Positions 46,798-58,432 of a DNA stretch of 64,000 bases are shown here, piece by piece. Made by a program: the position numbers and the translations under genes. Origin of the DNA: Mercurialis annua (lineage: Eukaryota > Streptophyta > Magnoliopsida > Malpighiales > Euphorbiaceae); contig NC_065577.1 of assembly GCF_937616625.2 (NCBI RefSeq), forward strand, positions 4,691,001 through 4,755,000, given 5' to 3'. How positions within the stretch are numbered: position 1 is the stretch's first letter; each line of letters opens with the position of its first letter. The notes beneath the pieces were generated by a model that was not told the origin of the DNA, ran no database searches, and saw nothing but the letters and a program-made list of their open reading frames with translations.

Positions 46798-46816
46798 CCT
46801 ATTGTCGCCCAATAGG
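46798..46816 (-). other. Conserved LTR stem-loop, family E copy (5' LTR)
   Basis: Identical to the copy at 39490-39508 in the partner LTR, in a stretch where neighbouring bases have changed. Confidence 0.8.
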
Positions 46817-47408
46817 TAGCACGTTCCATCGGATCAATACTGGTTTCAAATCAAGCATATGCAATTCATAAAAAGAATTCGCATCGCAATCATGTAAAAC
46901 AAACATAAAGCAATATAAAATATTTGCTTAAATAAATACTTTAAAAGCAAATCGTATAAACTCACAGAAAACGCTTATCCAAAAATACGTCGGGGCTTTA
47001 GAAACGTCAAGCTTCCCGAGCTCCTGGTCCAGCTGCTTCTTGCCTCGCTGGATCTAAAACAATTTCAAAACATTTGACTCACATCAGAATCCTATTCTAA
47101 GATTGACTCTAGACTCGAGACACGACAAGACACAAAACATAAGCCGTCGTGCTTCAAACGTAATCTTTTCCGATAAACGAATCATTCTTCTCTCATCTCT
47201 TACTATTTCTCAGTTCAATTTTCAATAGAGAATATAGGTTTTCTCAATGAAACCAATTGATATCCATAAACTAACTCATCCCAAACAACTAGTCATAATT
47301 TACTCGTTTTACGTCCGAATCTCGCATTTTCGGAGTCCGGGAGTCGATATCGGGATGGGGAATCATCAAATTAGGTTTTTAGGGTCATTCCCCTTCAAAG
47401 GAGGGGTG

Positions 47409-47540
47409 GTGCACGTCGTGCACCCCCCTTGTGCACGTCATGCACCTTGGGTGCACGTCGTGCACCTCACTGGTGCACGTCGTGCCCCTGCACGACGTGC
47501 ACTGATGTTGTGCACGTCGTGCACCTTCGTGGGCACGACC
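47409..47540. repeat. GTGCACGTCGTGCAC palindrome array, six units (5' LTR)
   Basis: Same array as at 40101-40232 with one C-to-T type change in the second unit, consistent with deamination of a methylated CG. Confidence 0.9.
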
Positions 47541-48255
47541 CAGGCCGCTGAAAACAGCCCTCCCGACGTGCTAAAACCTTCCCGAGCCATTAGATTCATC
47601 AAAACATCAATCAAGCTAGTCGGAAACACGCGAAAACGATAGAAAACGAGTTCAAAACGATTAAACGATTCGATACTATAAAAACCTATCGTTTAACTCG
47701 ATATATCACCAAAATCACTAACCCAAATACCGAAACGACAAGCTTACCTTTTTCCCCACCACGATACGAAGAAATCGAGACGAAAAACTCGCAAAACGGA
47801 TCAAGAACGGCGATCGAGCGACGGAAACGGTGAGAACGGCGAGAGAATGAAAAAGGGTCTGATGAAGGTTCTGTATCATTCCTTCATCTGAAGGAAACTT
47901 ATATATATAATGGTCAATTTGCAACTTGGTCTTTGAAACTTTTCAAATGTTGCAATTTAGTCCAAAACCTATCCGCGTCCAAAATTTAAACGGTCCCCGA
48001 TTGACTCGAAACTTTTACCACTAATACTATAAATTATTTCGCGGACTTTGGCGAAATAATTTCCGTCACGGGATTTATAATATATTTTATATTAATTTCT
48101 GAAGTTAAATCCTTAAATCCCGCTAACTAACTTATTAAAATTTATTCTAAATTCCCGATATAATTAAATTAAATTCTCCTTAATTTAATTTATCGGAAAT
48201 CACGACACGTGGCACGACGTAATTATCTTAAAATATTTTGGGGTATTACACCAAC

Positions 48256-49111
48256 CACTAAATAATAGACGCATGACACACTTAAAAGAAAAAATAACAT
48301 GTTAAACAGTTGTCAATAGCTGTAAAAACGCGTCACAACGCGTGTCAGAAAAGCGTGTCAGGTATGCATCGGCGCGTGTCAGCATATTAAAATATTTAAA
48401 GAAGTATCTTTTATGTATTATTTACATATCTTTTATGTGTCAGCATATATCAGAATTATTTAAAGAAGTAACATATTTGCAACATTTCAGTTTTTATGAT
48501 TTTATTTGGTCAATTAATCAACCAGTTTCACTAATTAGGTAATTGTACTAAATTTTTATTATTGGATAAATATGTTTCAGGTTTCCAAAAATCGAGAAAC
48601 TTAGATTAGTTGAGGATGTGGTTTTGTCATAATGGGTTCTTTAAATAGGGATATTTAAATTACTTTTGTTCACTGAAAATAACGTATCGGCGATGTATCT
48701 ACAATGTATCAATTTCTTCCAATTTATTTGTTGCAAATATTTATTATGAGTTGGAGACTGATTCTATAAGTTATAATAAATGGTGTATCTATGATGTATC
48801 AGCAATGTATCAATATTGTATATATAGTGTATCACTGGTCTATCGAATATGTATACATAATAACATGTACATAAAAACTGAAACAGCTTAAGTTTTAGTT
48901 AGATTAAAAATTTAAGACAAATCAAGCAATATGGTTTTAATAAGAGCATATGATTTCAAAAATTATATTCTATGGTGTATCTACAATTTTTTTTGTTAAA
49001 GTAATAAAAAGATATAAATATGTATCTATAATATATCAGTTGTGTATCTATGATGTATCGGCGATTTATCTACAATGTGTTAGTGGTGTATATACGATGT
49101 ATTATTGATGT

Positions 49112-49154
<43 letters not shown>

Positions 49155-50007
49155 AATTGAACAAATAACTATATAATTTCTTCATTAAATTTATCATCAG
49201 TTGAAGTTAATTTTACACATATGAGTTTATATCAAAAATGTAAATATATATATTTTTCTAATTTACATAACAAATTAAATCTCAAAAATAATTCGAATAC
49301 ATTTCAGAAACAAATCATGTACATTTTAAAAACATTTCAAATACATCTAGAAAACATCACAGATACGTTTCAGAACTAGCTCAGCTACATTCTTCAAAAT
49401 AAAGAAAGTAGACTAAACTTTTTGCAAAAAATATTAATGAAACCATCAAACTGCAGAATAGAAGAGCCAAAATCAGTAAGCAAAAATAGATTAATAAATC
49501 TAACATAATACATACAAAGATATAAAAAAATACATTTCATATACATCTAATGAACAAATTAAATACATCTGAAAAATAATGTAGATGTGTCGTAGAATTT
49601 CTAAAGAATCATAATATTCTAGATCGATGCCGGTGCATTGTGCGGGAAAAATTAAATGAAGTTTTATATTTATATAGATATTTTTAAAATTTAACAATTT
49701 CAATATATGCAATATTATTTTTTGGAGCCTTATATAATATACTAATTGAATTAGTTGATAAAAGATAAAAAAATCAATTAAATTTATTCATTTAATGTAA
49801 CTAAATAAAATTTTATATTTAGGTATTTGAAGTGAAATAAAATTTATTGGTTTGTTTCGGATTAATTTTTTGATCCACTGTATATATATATATTAAACCG
49901 GTGTGGTGTGCATGGTGATTAGAAAAATAAACAAATTATGCAATCATAACATGGGATGATGTATTCAATGAGGATTATATATGCACTCAATCTCATGGAA
50001 ATCTTGC
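48256..50007. other. Intergenic DNA with a degenerate GTATC repeat tract
   Basis: No gene seen. 48334-48384 has three or four GCGTGTCAG copies. 48680-49100 has about a dozen irregular copies of TGTATC with TGTATCTACAATGTATC-like pairs. 49290-49600 has related motifs in the opposite orientation (CAAATACATCT, CAGATACGTTTC). A (TA)n microsatellite is at about 49112-49149. Confidence 0.6.
49112..49149. repeat. (TA)n microsatellite
   Basis: About 19 uninterrupted TA units. Confidence 0.9.
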
Positions 50008-50015
50008 TTATAAAT
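50008..50015 (+). promoter_or_regulatory. TATA box of the secreted-protein gene
   Basis: TATAAATA in GCTTATAAATAGTGCC, about 65 bp upstream of the ATG, implying a leader of roughly 35-40 nt. Confidence 0.7.
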
Positions 50016-50076
50016 AGTGCCTCACTTTGATAAAAAAAATAATCCTAAGCTTCTTTCATTTCCACAATTAATCAGC

Positions 50077-50795
50077 ATGGCTGTGTCTTTATCTTCCACA
50101 ATGCTCATCATTTTCTTTTCTGTTTTTGTTCTCGCCGCACGGGCAGTGCCCGAACAAGTGTCGATGCTGGACACGGAACTGAACGACGCTACTAGGCTTG
50201 GAGAATATTTTAAAGTAGCAACTCTACCTGTACAGGAGACCACTGATTACATAAAATGGGAGGGTCAATGTTTTCGGAAAAACGGTGCTTATATGAATAG
50301 GTCGCCTAACAGATTCAAGGCTTCATATAGGATTATACTTTATGTAAAGACACAATTATCTCGTTCAAGTCCTACTTTAATCAGTTATAGAAATTGCTAG
50401 TTTTGTTTGGTTATCTTACTAAGTAAGAGTTGTTTTAATTTCTTTTTAGTTCCATCCCATAATTTTGCTGTATTTTTTGCAGAATAAAGATTCGGCAGGG
50501 CCATTCTGTTCAGATTCTTATTCATTTAGAGCAGGAGACAAAGTTTTAAAGGAAGAAACATTTTATGTCACTCAGATAGGACGTGTTTTTTTTATTAATG
50601 TCTTACTCTCAGATAAGGCAACTATAAATGAAGTAAGTTTTCTTTTTTCAATCATAATCAAACACTTAATCACACCATTTCTGAATTTGAATATAATATA
50701 TCTTTGTTTATTGAAATCAGTTGGAAACAAACGGACTTGGCGTTTACATTGACGAAAAAAACAGCCTTCTCGAACAGGTGGTGGAGACAATATGA
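50077..50795 (+). CDS. Small secreted protein, three exons, unrecognised family
   Basis: Predicted exons 50077-50343, 50483-50632 and 50721-50795 (163 aa). Splice sites: TAT|GTAAAG, TTTTTTGCAG|AAT, GAA|GTAAGT, GAAATCAG|TTG; all exons are phase 0 and join into one open frame ending TGA. I chose the ATG followed by a classical signal peptide (MAVSLSSTMLIIFFSVFVLA), with likely cleavage after ARA; the longer open frame starting at 50017 has no upstream ATG. The mature part has only two cysteines (GQC in exon 1, PFC in exon 2) and FYVTQIGRVFF and VYIDEKNSLL motifs I cannot assign. A TATA box is 65 bp upstream and AATAAA is at 50881. Function unknown; the location would be the secretory pathway or apoplast. 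Confidence 0.75.
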
Positions 50796-50880
50796 AAATG
50801 GGAAGACAGACCAAAGTGGGCTTTGTATGCTTATGTTTAAGTTATGTTCTGTTGTTTAAAGTTATTGTGAGTGTTGTCTG

Positions 50881-50886
50881 AATAAA
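50881..50886 (+). terminator. Polyadenylation signal of the secreted-protein gene
   Basis: AATAAA 86 bp after the stop codon. Confidence 0.5.
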
Positions 50887-51517
50887 ACAAAATTCTTACG
50901 TGTTTATAGACATGGGAATTTTGTTCCTACTTGTCCCACTTAATTAATGTGATGGTTTTGTGATTTTAGCTCAATCTTGGCATCTCAGAGTGCTCCTTTG
51001 CTATTTTTTTTACTTTATATTGGTATATAAATATTTCATAAAATACAAGATTACGTTCATTTTAAAGTTGTAAAGACACTGTAACAGTAGGGAATGCTAC
51101 TAACTCCGTATGGTGCTTTTGCAAGAAAAGATATCCCAAATGTAACATGCCTTGTTACATATCTTGTTGTTTCTAATACAACTTCTCACTTTCTAAATTT
51201 CAAAATTAATTATAAATATACAACTTTTCTTCGTTAGTTCATTGTAAACTCTTATACTAATACACACTAACAATTTAATCTATTAATTAGGATGAAATTT
51301 TATGTAAATCATTTAAGATTCTTTTTTTATGAATTTAATATGTATTAAAAAGTTTACGCACACTTTTTTGGTAAATGATGATTTTAATAGCACATCCACA
51401 AGATAATAATATCGATTGAAGCAAATGGCAGGGATATCAGGTGGCTGCGGCGTGATTTAGGCTTTAATCAGATAATGATCACAATTGAAGGGATTTTTAT
51501 GACCAAAAGCATTTGAG

Positions 51518-51570
51518 AAGAAACAATAATTAGCATGCAAGGTTAACTTGTTCTTGGGAGAAAACAGTTT
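51518..51570 (+). promoter_or_regulatory. Upstream block of F-box copy 1, duplicated at 60060
   Basis: GAAACAATAATTAGCATGCAAG and GTTAACTTGTTCTTGGGAG, 190-240 bp upstream of the F-box start, recur almost unchanged at 60060-60110. Confidence 0.6.
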
Positions 51571-51758
51571 TGAGTTCCAAGACACTCAACTACTTGGCTT
51601 TAATTACTACTATTATTTTAATTAATCTAATAACATACAATTGAAACTCCATTTTCATTTCAATCTCACTTCATTACAACTCCAACAAAACCTCACAACT
51701 CCCCAACAAAACCCTTCTCTGAATTCTTGTGTTGCTGTTCATACAAAAGTGAAGAACA

Positions 51759-52863
51759 ATGTCAGATCATCTCTCTGAAGAAGTAGTAGCTGAAATCTTG
51801 AAGAGACTATCAGTCAAATCTCTATTGAAATGCACAAGTGTCTGCAAATCATGGTACTCTCTAATCTCAAACCCTAGTTTCATTTCCCTTCACATAGCTC
51901 ACACCACTCAAGTCAACAAACTCTACTTCCTTGTCAAGAAGAACCTAACATATCCTATGAAACCACACTTTGTATTGCATAGTGATAATGAGTCCTTTAG
52001 CGAGTTTAAACAACTGGGTGACTATGGAAATGATGTAGACGTAGCCGGTTCATGTCATGGTTTGGTTTGTTTGTCTGATGGAATGAATAATCGTCTGATT
52101 GTATGGAACCCGGCAAATTGGAGAGTTTATTACAACTTCTTTACGAGAGCATTGCAACGGAACTATTTTCTTTACTGGATTTGGGTTTGATAGTAAGAAC
52201 AATGCCTACAAAGTCGTGAGGATTGCTTATATAGGTAAGGTTTTTAAACCGTTCGGAATCATCCAAGTACCGTTTGTCGAGATTTTTGAACTTAGCTCCA
52301 ATGCTTGGAGGATCATTACTGTCAAGAATCTAAATTATGTTCTTTATGATACTGATTCTTTTGCTTATTTGAATGGTGCTGTTCATTGGGTAGCACAAAT
52401 ATACGGTGGGGTTGGTAGAAAAATGATGATAGCTTCCTTTGATTTGAGCAGCGAAATATTTGAAGAGTTAACGCTCCCTCATGCCTTAGTTGACTCAAGT
52501 GACCCTAGTGTTACTTTATCGGTGTACCACCAATCATTAGCTCTGATACACTATGAAGAACCGATATTTTATGACGAGTCTTGCATGAGTTTTACAAAAT
52601 GTTGTATTTGGGTGATGAAAGAGTATGGTGCAGCAGAATCTTGGACTAAACTATTTAACATAAATTTACCAAATCCTGGAGGTTTGATGAGGGTGCTAAG
52701 CTTTCAACACCATGGTGGAATTCTTATTGAGGATGGTAATAGCGAGATAGCTTCTTATGACCCCAAGACACAAAGGGTCACGCCTCTTTGCTTCCATGGA
52801 TACATCTTCGAAGTGCATTCCTACATGGAGAGCCTTCTTTTACTCAAGAACAGAACCGGTTAG
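51759..52863 (+). pseudogene. F-box protein gene with a frameshift (copy 1)
   Basis: Starts at ATG 51759 with an F-box (MSDHLSEEVVAEILKRLSVKS, VCKSWYSLISNP), then an F-box-associated region (GSCHGLVCL, LIVWNPA). At about 52114-52119 the sequence gains one base relative to the intact relative at 56164 (WNPATGEF there; CCGGCAAATTGGAGAG here), so the first frame stops at 52190 while the homologous frame continues from before 52124 (GEFITTSL, FTGFGFDSKNNAYKVVRI) to 52863. Ends ...FEVHSYMESLLLLKN. Otherwise full length, about 360 codons. F-box proteins link targets to SCF ubiquitin ligase through SKP1. As it stands the product would keep the F-box but lose most of the substrate-binding part. A sequencing error cannot be excluded. 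Confidence 0.85.
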
Positions 52864-55800
52864 AAGGTCATAGCAAGAATAGAAGTGTAAGACTGGACCC
52901 GAGCTATCAATTCGTAACATGCTTTGCTCAAGTAGGTTTAACTTTATATATTTATGTCTTTTGTTTTTGCTGATCATGACACTATAAACAGCTAAATTAA
53001 CTGTCTTTTTGATGAATATAATGATACCTATATAACTGAAAATTTAGTATCATTGATTCATGTTATGGCTTGATCTATGTACTGTCTTAATGAAAATTAC
53101 AGTCTGTCTATTTATTTGAGGGTGTGTGTGAAATGACTGCAATGTGATTATTGTCCATCTATTATGATTTTAAAAATGATACTACTCTTTTCTGCAAGTT
53201 GATGATGGTTCTAGATCATATTCATGTAGGAGACTATTGGTTGTTTCACAATTAAAAAATTTACTGTCCATGGCTTTGGTTCTCATTCTTGCTGGAATGA
53301 GCAATTTAAATGAGCAATTAAAAGAAATGACGGTTCTTGATGCATTAGTCCTCTCTGAAATTCTCTATTCATTTACCGTGTATGGCGGATCACTTGCTAC
53401 ATATATTATAGAAATTTGATAAGCAGAAGAAATGATGGTTATAGGGTGAATTTGTTCTTTTGAAAATTGAATATATTTGGTTGAGAACAATCTTGGAACA
53501 GTGTAATTAAGGGAGAATCAGCTTTGGTACATATATGCACACTCTGTTTCTCATCAGTAACGTCTATGAGACGAGCAACAAAAACATTACAGATTAGCTA
53601 CATAGCATGGCTTATTCTCTGCATCCTTCTTTATCCCTACATGATAATTCAGAAATCAACAATGCATTCTTGACATGGAACGATATATGAAAGCAGTGAG
53701 CTATTCTGTTTCAGGTAATTCATTTTCAAACTACTATTGTCTAAACTTTTTTCATCCTTCTTTCAGGGGTTCACTGCTTATGTTCATATCTACTATTCTC
53801 ACTTTTATGGCTACTGGTGTCTTTTGTTGAGGAAATGATGGTACTTCTTCCTCAAAATTTGTTTCTATCTGAGCTCGATTAATGATTAATTAGTCAACGA
53901 ATTCATTTCATACTAAGGTATGTTCAAGTACTATTGTATTTTAAATATTCATTTTTTCCTTTTTATTAATGAACTCGAGATATCATAGTTCCGGAGATGA
54001 CTTCAATACTAGTTTAGCTTATGTAACCAAACTGAATAATTGAACCAAACCAACAAATTTTGTTTGATGAAGAGAAGCCATGATAGTTTCCAGAATCAAT
54101 GTCTTGTTCTAACAAGAAGATCAATTTGTAATGCATTCTCTTTGGCATTTGAATTTGATTTTGTTTGAATGGTATCCTCAACAGATTTTGGGAGAGCATG
54201 CGTTCTTAAATGATAATTTCAAAGTGGATTGCAACCGATGAAAAAGTTACCGCCGCTGCTAGTGTTGCCTCCTTGTCTGTCCAAATCCATCCTTGATTTG
54301 AGTAAGCAGTCATCGGCTAAAAGGTGGCGCTGTTGGTCACGGTGGAGGAGCTGGAGGAGTTGATATTATTAGTGAAGAAGCACATAGAGAAAGTTTTTAG
54401 TTTTATGTGAACATTTTTTACTTATTTTTTCAGTCACATCAAATAATAAAATTTTAATTTTTGTGAACATTTTTTACTTATTTTTTCAGTCACATCAAAT
54501 AATAAAATTTTAATTTCTAATGCCATGTCAGTTTTGTGGTCCACAAACGGAAAAATAAATAGGGAACTTATTACAAAATTATTAGAACTAATATAATATA
54601 TTTTTAGATTAATGAAAGTAAAATCAAAAATATTCCTATGGATTTTAATTTATTTAAGACTAGTCAATTTAATATATTGAATTTCAGCTGGTGATGCATA
54701 ACTTCGATATACTAAAAACATAAAACCGATTTGATTAACTAACATCAACTATAAAACATCTGAACACAATTGAATGGCTCAATTGATAAGTACAAATTTT
54801 AAAATGGTAAAATATGTACCAAAAATAAAAAAAAAACAACCAAGTTGATTTTTCAGCTTTGTTACAATTCATTAAAGCAATCAAACACACCTTTAACAAA
54901 ATCACAAACAAATTCAAATTTCCACATATTACATGAAGAACAAATAGATGTAGTGTTTCAGCAACTCACCACTACTCATCTGAAACAGAATTTTATCATT
55001 TCTTCTAAAGCTTAGAACCCAAACTAGCCCTCCATAGTCTTTGCATACAAAAACTACATCGTTTGCTTCAACCATACTCATTCAACAACCAAATGCAACA
55101 ATTCTCATATTACCAGAAACTCCATGAAAACAATACCACAAATTATCAAAAACTAGATATCACAGACACGGATACGAAGAAACGGTACACTTGTATAGAG
55201 CAAAACGGCGTTATTTTGAGGTTTCCTACGTTAAAATTGAAATTTCATGTCCGAAACGTCAAATGTCTGACACGTTTTTGCAACGTAAAACGTTGATTTA
55301 GTGATGACTAATACAGCCAAAACAGATATTAAGAAATCCACGGTTATGCTAGTTAAGCCAGACACCAACACTCAAGTAAGTAGCAGACCTTAAACCATAA
55401 ACTTGGTCAAAAGGTTAAAGAATGCTAAAATAATAAAAAAGAAGTCAAAGATTTAATGAGATAGTTGATGGACTGAAAGTTTACAATAATCCTAATTATA
55501 CCAAACAACTATCACTGATTTTATACACTTCTCAATCTCAAGAGGGTCAAAATGGAATCAAAGACTAGAATATATTGGACAACCTGAAGGCACGATGAAT
55601 ATAATTGTAGGACAATTATTTAATACGATGGTACATCAGAATGGCTACCAACAAAGCAAAAATGCACGGCAAATCTGCTACACACAGCATAAAATCAGAT
55701 TCATCTTCTTCAGTTGATACCATAAATTAGTCTTAAATGGCTTCAAAGCTAACTGAACAAAAACTAATTAAATTGAACAGCTATCTGCTCCATTACCGGA

Positions 55801-56163
55801 TGGCAGAGGAAGCGGCAAATTGACAATGAAGTTGTAGAAGATGAAGTGCAAGGCTCTGGAATAGGGTGGATCAGCCAGAAGGAGGGGCAAGGTCAACAAG
55901 TACTGTTGCGATTATTTTCCGAAAAAAGGTTAGTTTTTTACGAAAACTCCTTTAGTGTACTTTGCGATTATTTCTCACATTAGCTATATTTGTTCCGCAC
56001 ACACAAGACAATCCCAAATTTCAGTTACATAAATATCATAAAGTTCATCAAAAGGACTTATGCTGGTTTCAGTTTCGTGATCAAAGAAAGCAATAGTAAA
56101 ATAACAAAAATAGATACAATTAATAGCAGTATATTTTCAGACTAGACTGCTGAGAATTCAGTC
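52864..56163. other. Intergenic region between F-box copies 1 and 2
   Basis: No gene recognised. A 56-bp tandem duplication lies at 54407-54516. 55170-55290 has TGTCCGAAACG and CTGACACG-like words without a clear frame. Short open frames here have no recognisable domain. Confidence 0.5.
54407..54516. repeat. 56-bp tandem duplication
   Basis: GTGAACATTTTTTACTTATT...AATAAAATTTTAATTT occurs twice head to tail with almost no change, so it is recent. Confidence 0.9.
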
Positions 56164-57249
56164 TTACTCTTCTAACCTTTTTCCCTTGACTAAAACAAGA
56201 GTCTCCACGTAAGAATACACATGGAAGACACGTCCATGGACTCCAAGAGGGGTGACCCTTTGTGTCTCGGGGTCATAAGAAGCTAACTCGTCATCACGAT
56301 TCTCAACAAGAATGCCACCATTTCCTTGAAAGCTTACTACCGGCTTGAGGCCTCCATGATCTTTAAAATCTAAGGTAACTTGTTTAGTCCAAGATTCCGC
56401 TTCGCCATACTCTTTCATGACCCAAATCGAACATTTTGAGCTAGAAGTGTTCCATGTCCAATCTTCATAGTGTATTGCAGCCAATGATTGGCAGTACACG
56501 GTTAAAGAAATATAACTGTTGTCTATTGTAGCTAGCATATGAGGGAGCATCATCTCTTGAAATGCTTCGTTGCTCAAATCAAACGTTGCTATCGTTTTTT
56601 TCCTGCCATTGTGTCTTTTTGTAAACCAATGAAAAACACCATTCCAATGAACACGAGAACCACGAAAATCATAATGTAGATTCTTAATGGGAATGGTCTT
56701 CCAAGAATCGGAGCCAGGCTGAAAAATCTCAGCAACTGGTGGAGAAGCTGTATCATCTCTCAAAGAGAAAACAATCCTCACTACTTTGTAGGCATTGTTC
56801 TTTCTATCAAACCCAAATCCAAGAAAGTCATAAAGCCCTTTGCAAATCCCAATTAAAGAAGTTGCAATAAACTCTCCAGTTGCTGGGTTCCACACTGTCA
56901 CCCGCTTAAATTTTCTATCAAACAAACAAACCAATCCATTACATGAACCAACTACCCAAATATCATTTCCACACTCATTAAATGAAGGCAAATCGAGCTG
57001 TTTATACTCGCTAAACGAGTCATCATCACAGTGCAGCACAAATTGTGGTGTCTTAGAATAACAGTACTTCTTGACAAGTGATAATGTTTTGTTGGATTCA
57101 GTAGTGTGAGCTAAGTGAAGAGAAATGAAAATAGGGTTTGTGATGAGAGCATACCATGATCTGCACACACATTTGAATTTCAATAGAGACTTGACTGGCA
57201 GTCTCTTCAAGATTTCAGCCACCACTTCTTCACAGAGATGATCTGACAT
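56164..57249 (-). CDS. F-box protein with F-box-associated domain (intact, copy 2)
   Basis: Single exon, 361 aa, ATG at 57247-57249. F-box at residues 1-45 (LCEEVVAEILKRLPVKSL, FKCVCRSWYALITNP); the C-terminal 300 residues are an F-box-associated interaction (FBA) region with the usual marks GSCNGLVCL (about 103), VWNPATGEF (about 120), LGFGFDRKNNAYKVVRI (about 144), FSLRDD, WNGVFHWF, ATFDLSNEAFQEM and IWVMKEYGEAESWTK, then a GGILVEN...LASYDPETQRV kelch-like end. Length is normal for plant FBA proteins. It would serve as a substrate receptor of an SCF ubiquitin ligase; the target is unknown. It is the only undamaged member of this cluster and faces copy 1. A cluster like this usually arises by local duplication and turns over fast. 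Confidence 0.93.
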   Translation of the reverse strand: MSDHLCEEVVAEILKRLPVKSLLKFKCVCRSWYALITNPIFISLHLAHTTESNKTLSLVKKYCYSKTPQFVLHCDDDSFSEYKQLDLPSFNECGNDIWVVGSCNGLVCLFDRKFKRVTVWNPATGEFIATSLIGICKGLYDFLGFGFDRKNNAYKVVRIVFSLRDDTASPPVAEIFQPGSDSWKTIPIKNLHYDFRGSRVHWNGVFHWFTKRHNGRKKTIATFDLSNEAFQEMMLPHMLATIDNSYISLTVYCQSLAAIHYEDWTWNTSSSKCSIWVMKEYGEAESWTKQVTLDFKDHGGLKPVVSFQGNGGILVENRDDELASYDPETQRVTPLGVHGRVFHVYSYVETLVLVKGKRLEE

Positions 57250-58432
57250 TCTTCTTCTCTGTTTTCTTCCTGAACGAAAAATAGAATGATCAAGTGATCA
57301 ACAAAAGAGACCATTGACCAAGTTAGTATAGTTTTTCTTTTCTTAATTAATAAGGCGTTTACTTGGACTCAAAAGCCAAAAACCTCAAGGATTTTAGATT
57401 TTTATTAGTTAAATTGGTGTTTGAACCAGTTTAATTTTCCATGTATTTTATCCATTTTTAATACATCACAATTATAATTTTTTTATATTATCTTATTAAA
57501 CGTGTATTATTTATTGTTATTATTTTAGAGATGTGGATTACTCATACTATTTTATAAGAATATAACAAAAAAATAAAGATGAATTTGTAAAAAATTAGAA
57601 TATGAATTGTGGTTTTTAAAATTTTGTGAAAATAAAAAAATATGAATAATTGCTTTGCGGCAGGTGGAAAATTAAAAAATATTGGGTTAATTAGATCGGT
57701 TGTAATAATCCGGATTATCTAAATCACAAACCGAAATTAATTTTTTTAAAGTCGAACCGACAAAATCCAAATATAATATTAAACTGAACCAACCGAATGT
57801 AATCTGTTCGGTCGCTAACATCGGTTCAATGAAATGTTTTCTCCCTCCTACTTAAATAAAAATTGAATGTAATAGCCTTGAACACATTTGCTATCACTGC
57901 AATCTTTAAAAATCGAAAGTTGCTATTGCAAAGTGAAGAAAAGAGAGACTTGTAATTAAAATCTCTGGCTGAAATGGTTTAATGGCACAAAAGATAATAT
58001 AACAGGTGGTGTAAAAATAACATTGTAAAGACTTAAATAACATTTTCTGTAAATTTCTCGAGATAAAAATGGAACAAACCAAACTTTAACTATTATTTAT
58101 GACTACTGATATGGATCAGACTAGTAACATGGTTTAATATGTTTTTAACACAGAATAGCAAAAAGAAAAGTTAAGAAATAGTACAAATACAAATACTAAA
58201 TAATACTAAAGAGATAAACAATGAAATTAGCAATCACTTAAATTAAGAAATCCATGGTTTGCAACAGTCATGCTCCATAAGCCAATGGACAGGACACCAC
58301 AGCATATAAAACTATTTTAAATTGCCACATATTACATAATAAACAGATAATTCTGCTTGGCTAAACTGGTGATCCGAGTAAGCCAAGACTTTCGACGTAA
58401 TTATGCACTTTAAAATAGTTTCGACAAATAAG
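57250..58432. other. Intergenic spacer between F-box copies 2 and 3
   Basis: AT-rich, no coding or structured repeat recognised. Confidence 0.5.

Larger units (their letters stand above)
38757..48250 (-). mobile_element. Near-complete Ty3/gypsy element, Tekay-like chromovirus
   Basis: 9,494 bp on the minus strand with LTRs of exactly 2,186 bp (38757-40942 and 46065-48250) and ccaac on both sides (38752-38756, 48251-48255). Primer site, gag, pol and polypurine tract are all present and in order. The LTRs differ at about 16 positions by eye, so the insertion is young but older than the one at 17031. Coding defects: gag and pol are in different frames, and integrase has an in-frame TAG. The pol order protease-RT-RNase H-integrase defines Ty3/gypsy; the C-terminal chromodomain-like end, iMet primer site and LTR size point to Tekay/Del. 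Confidence 0.95.
46065..48250 (-). repeat. 5' LTR of the Tekay-like element
   Basis: Same length and contents as 38757-40942. One palindrome unit is altered (GTGCACGTCATGCAC at about 47431), and one splice-donor neighbour differs (AAAAAG|GTAAGC instead of AACAAG). Confidence 0.95.

Noticed and set aside
50077..50400. Single-exon reading of the secreted protein ending ...SYRNC, or membership in the cystatin or S1 self-incompatibility families
   Set aside because: Good splice sites extend the frame through two more in-phase exons. The cystatin QxVxG motif and the S1 cysteine pattern are not present.
53237..53419. 60-codon frame downstream of F-box copy 1
   Set aside because: No homologous counterpart near the other F-box copies, no domain, and length within random expectation.
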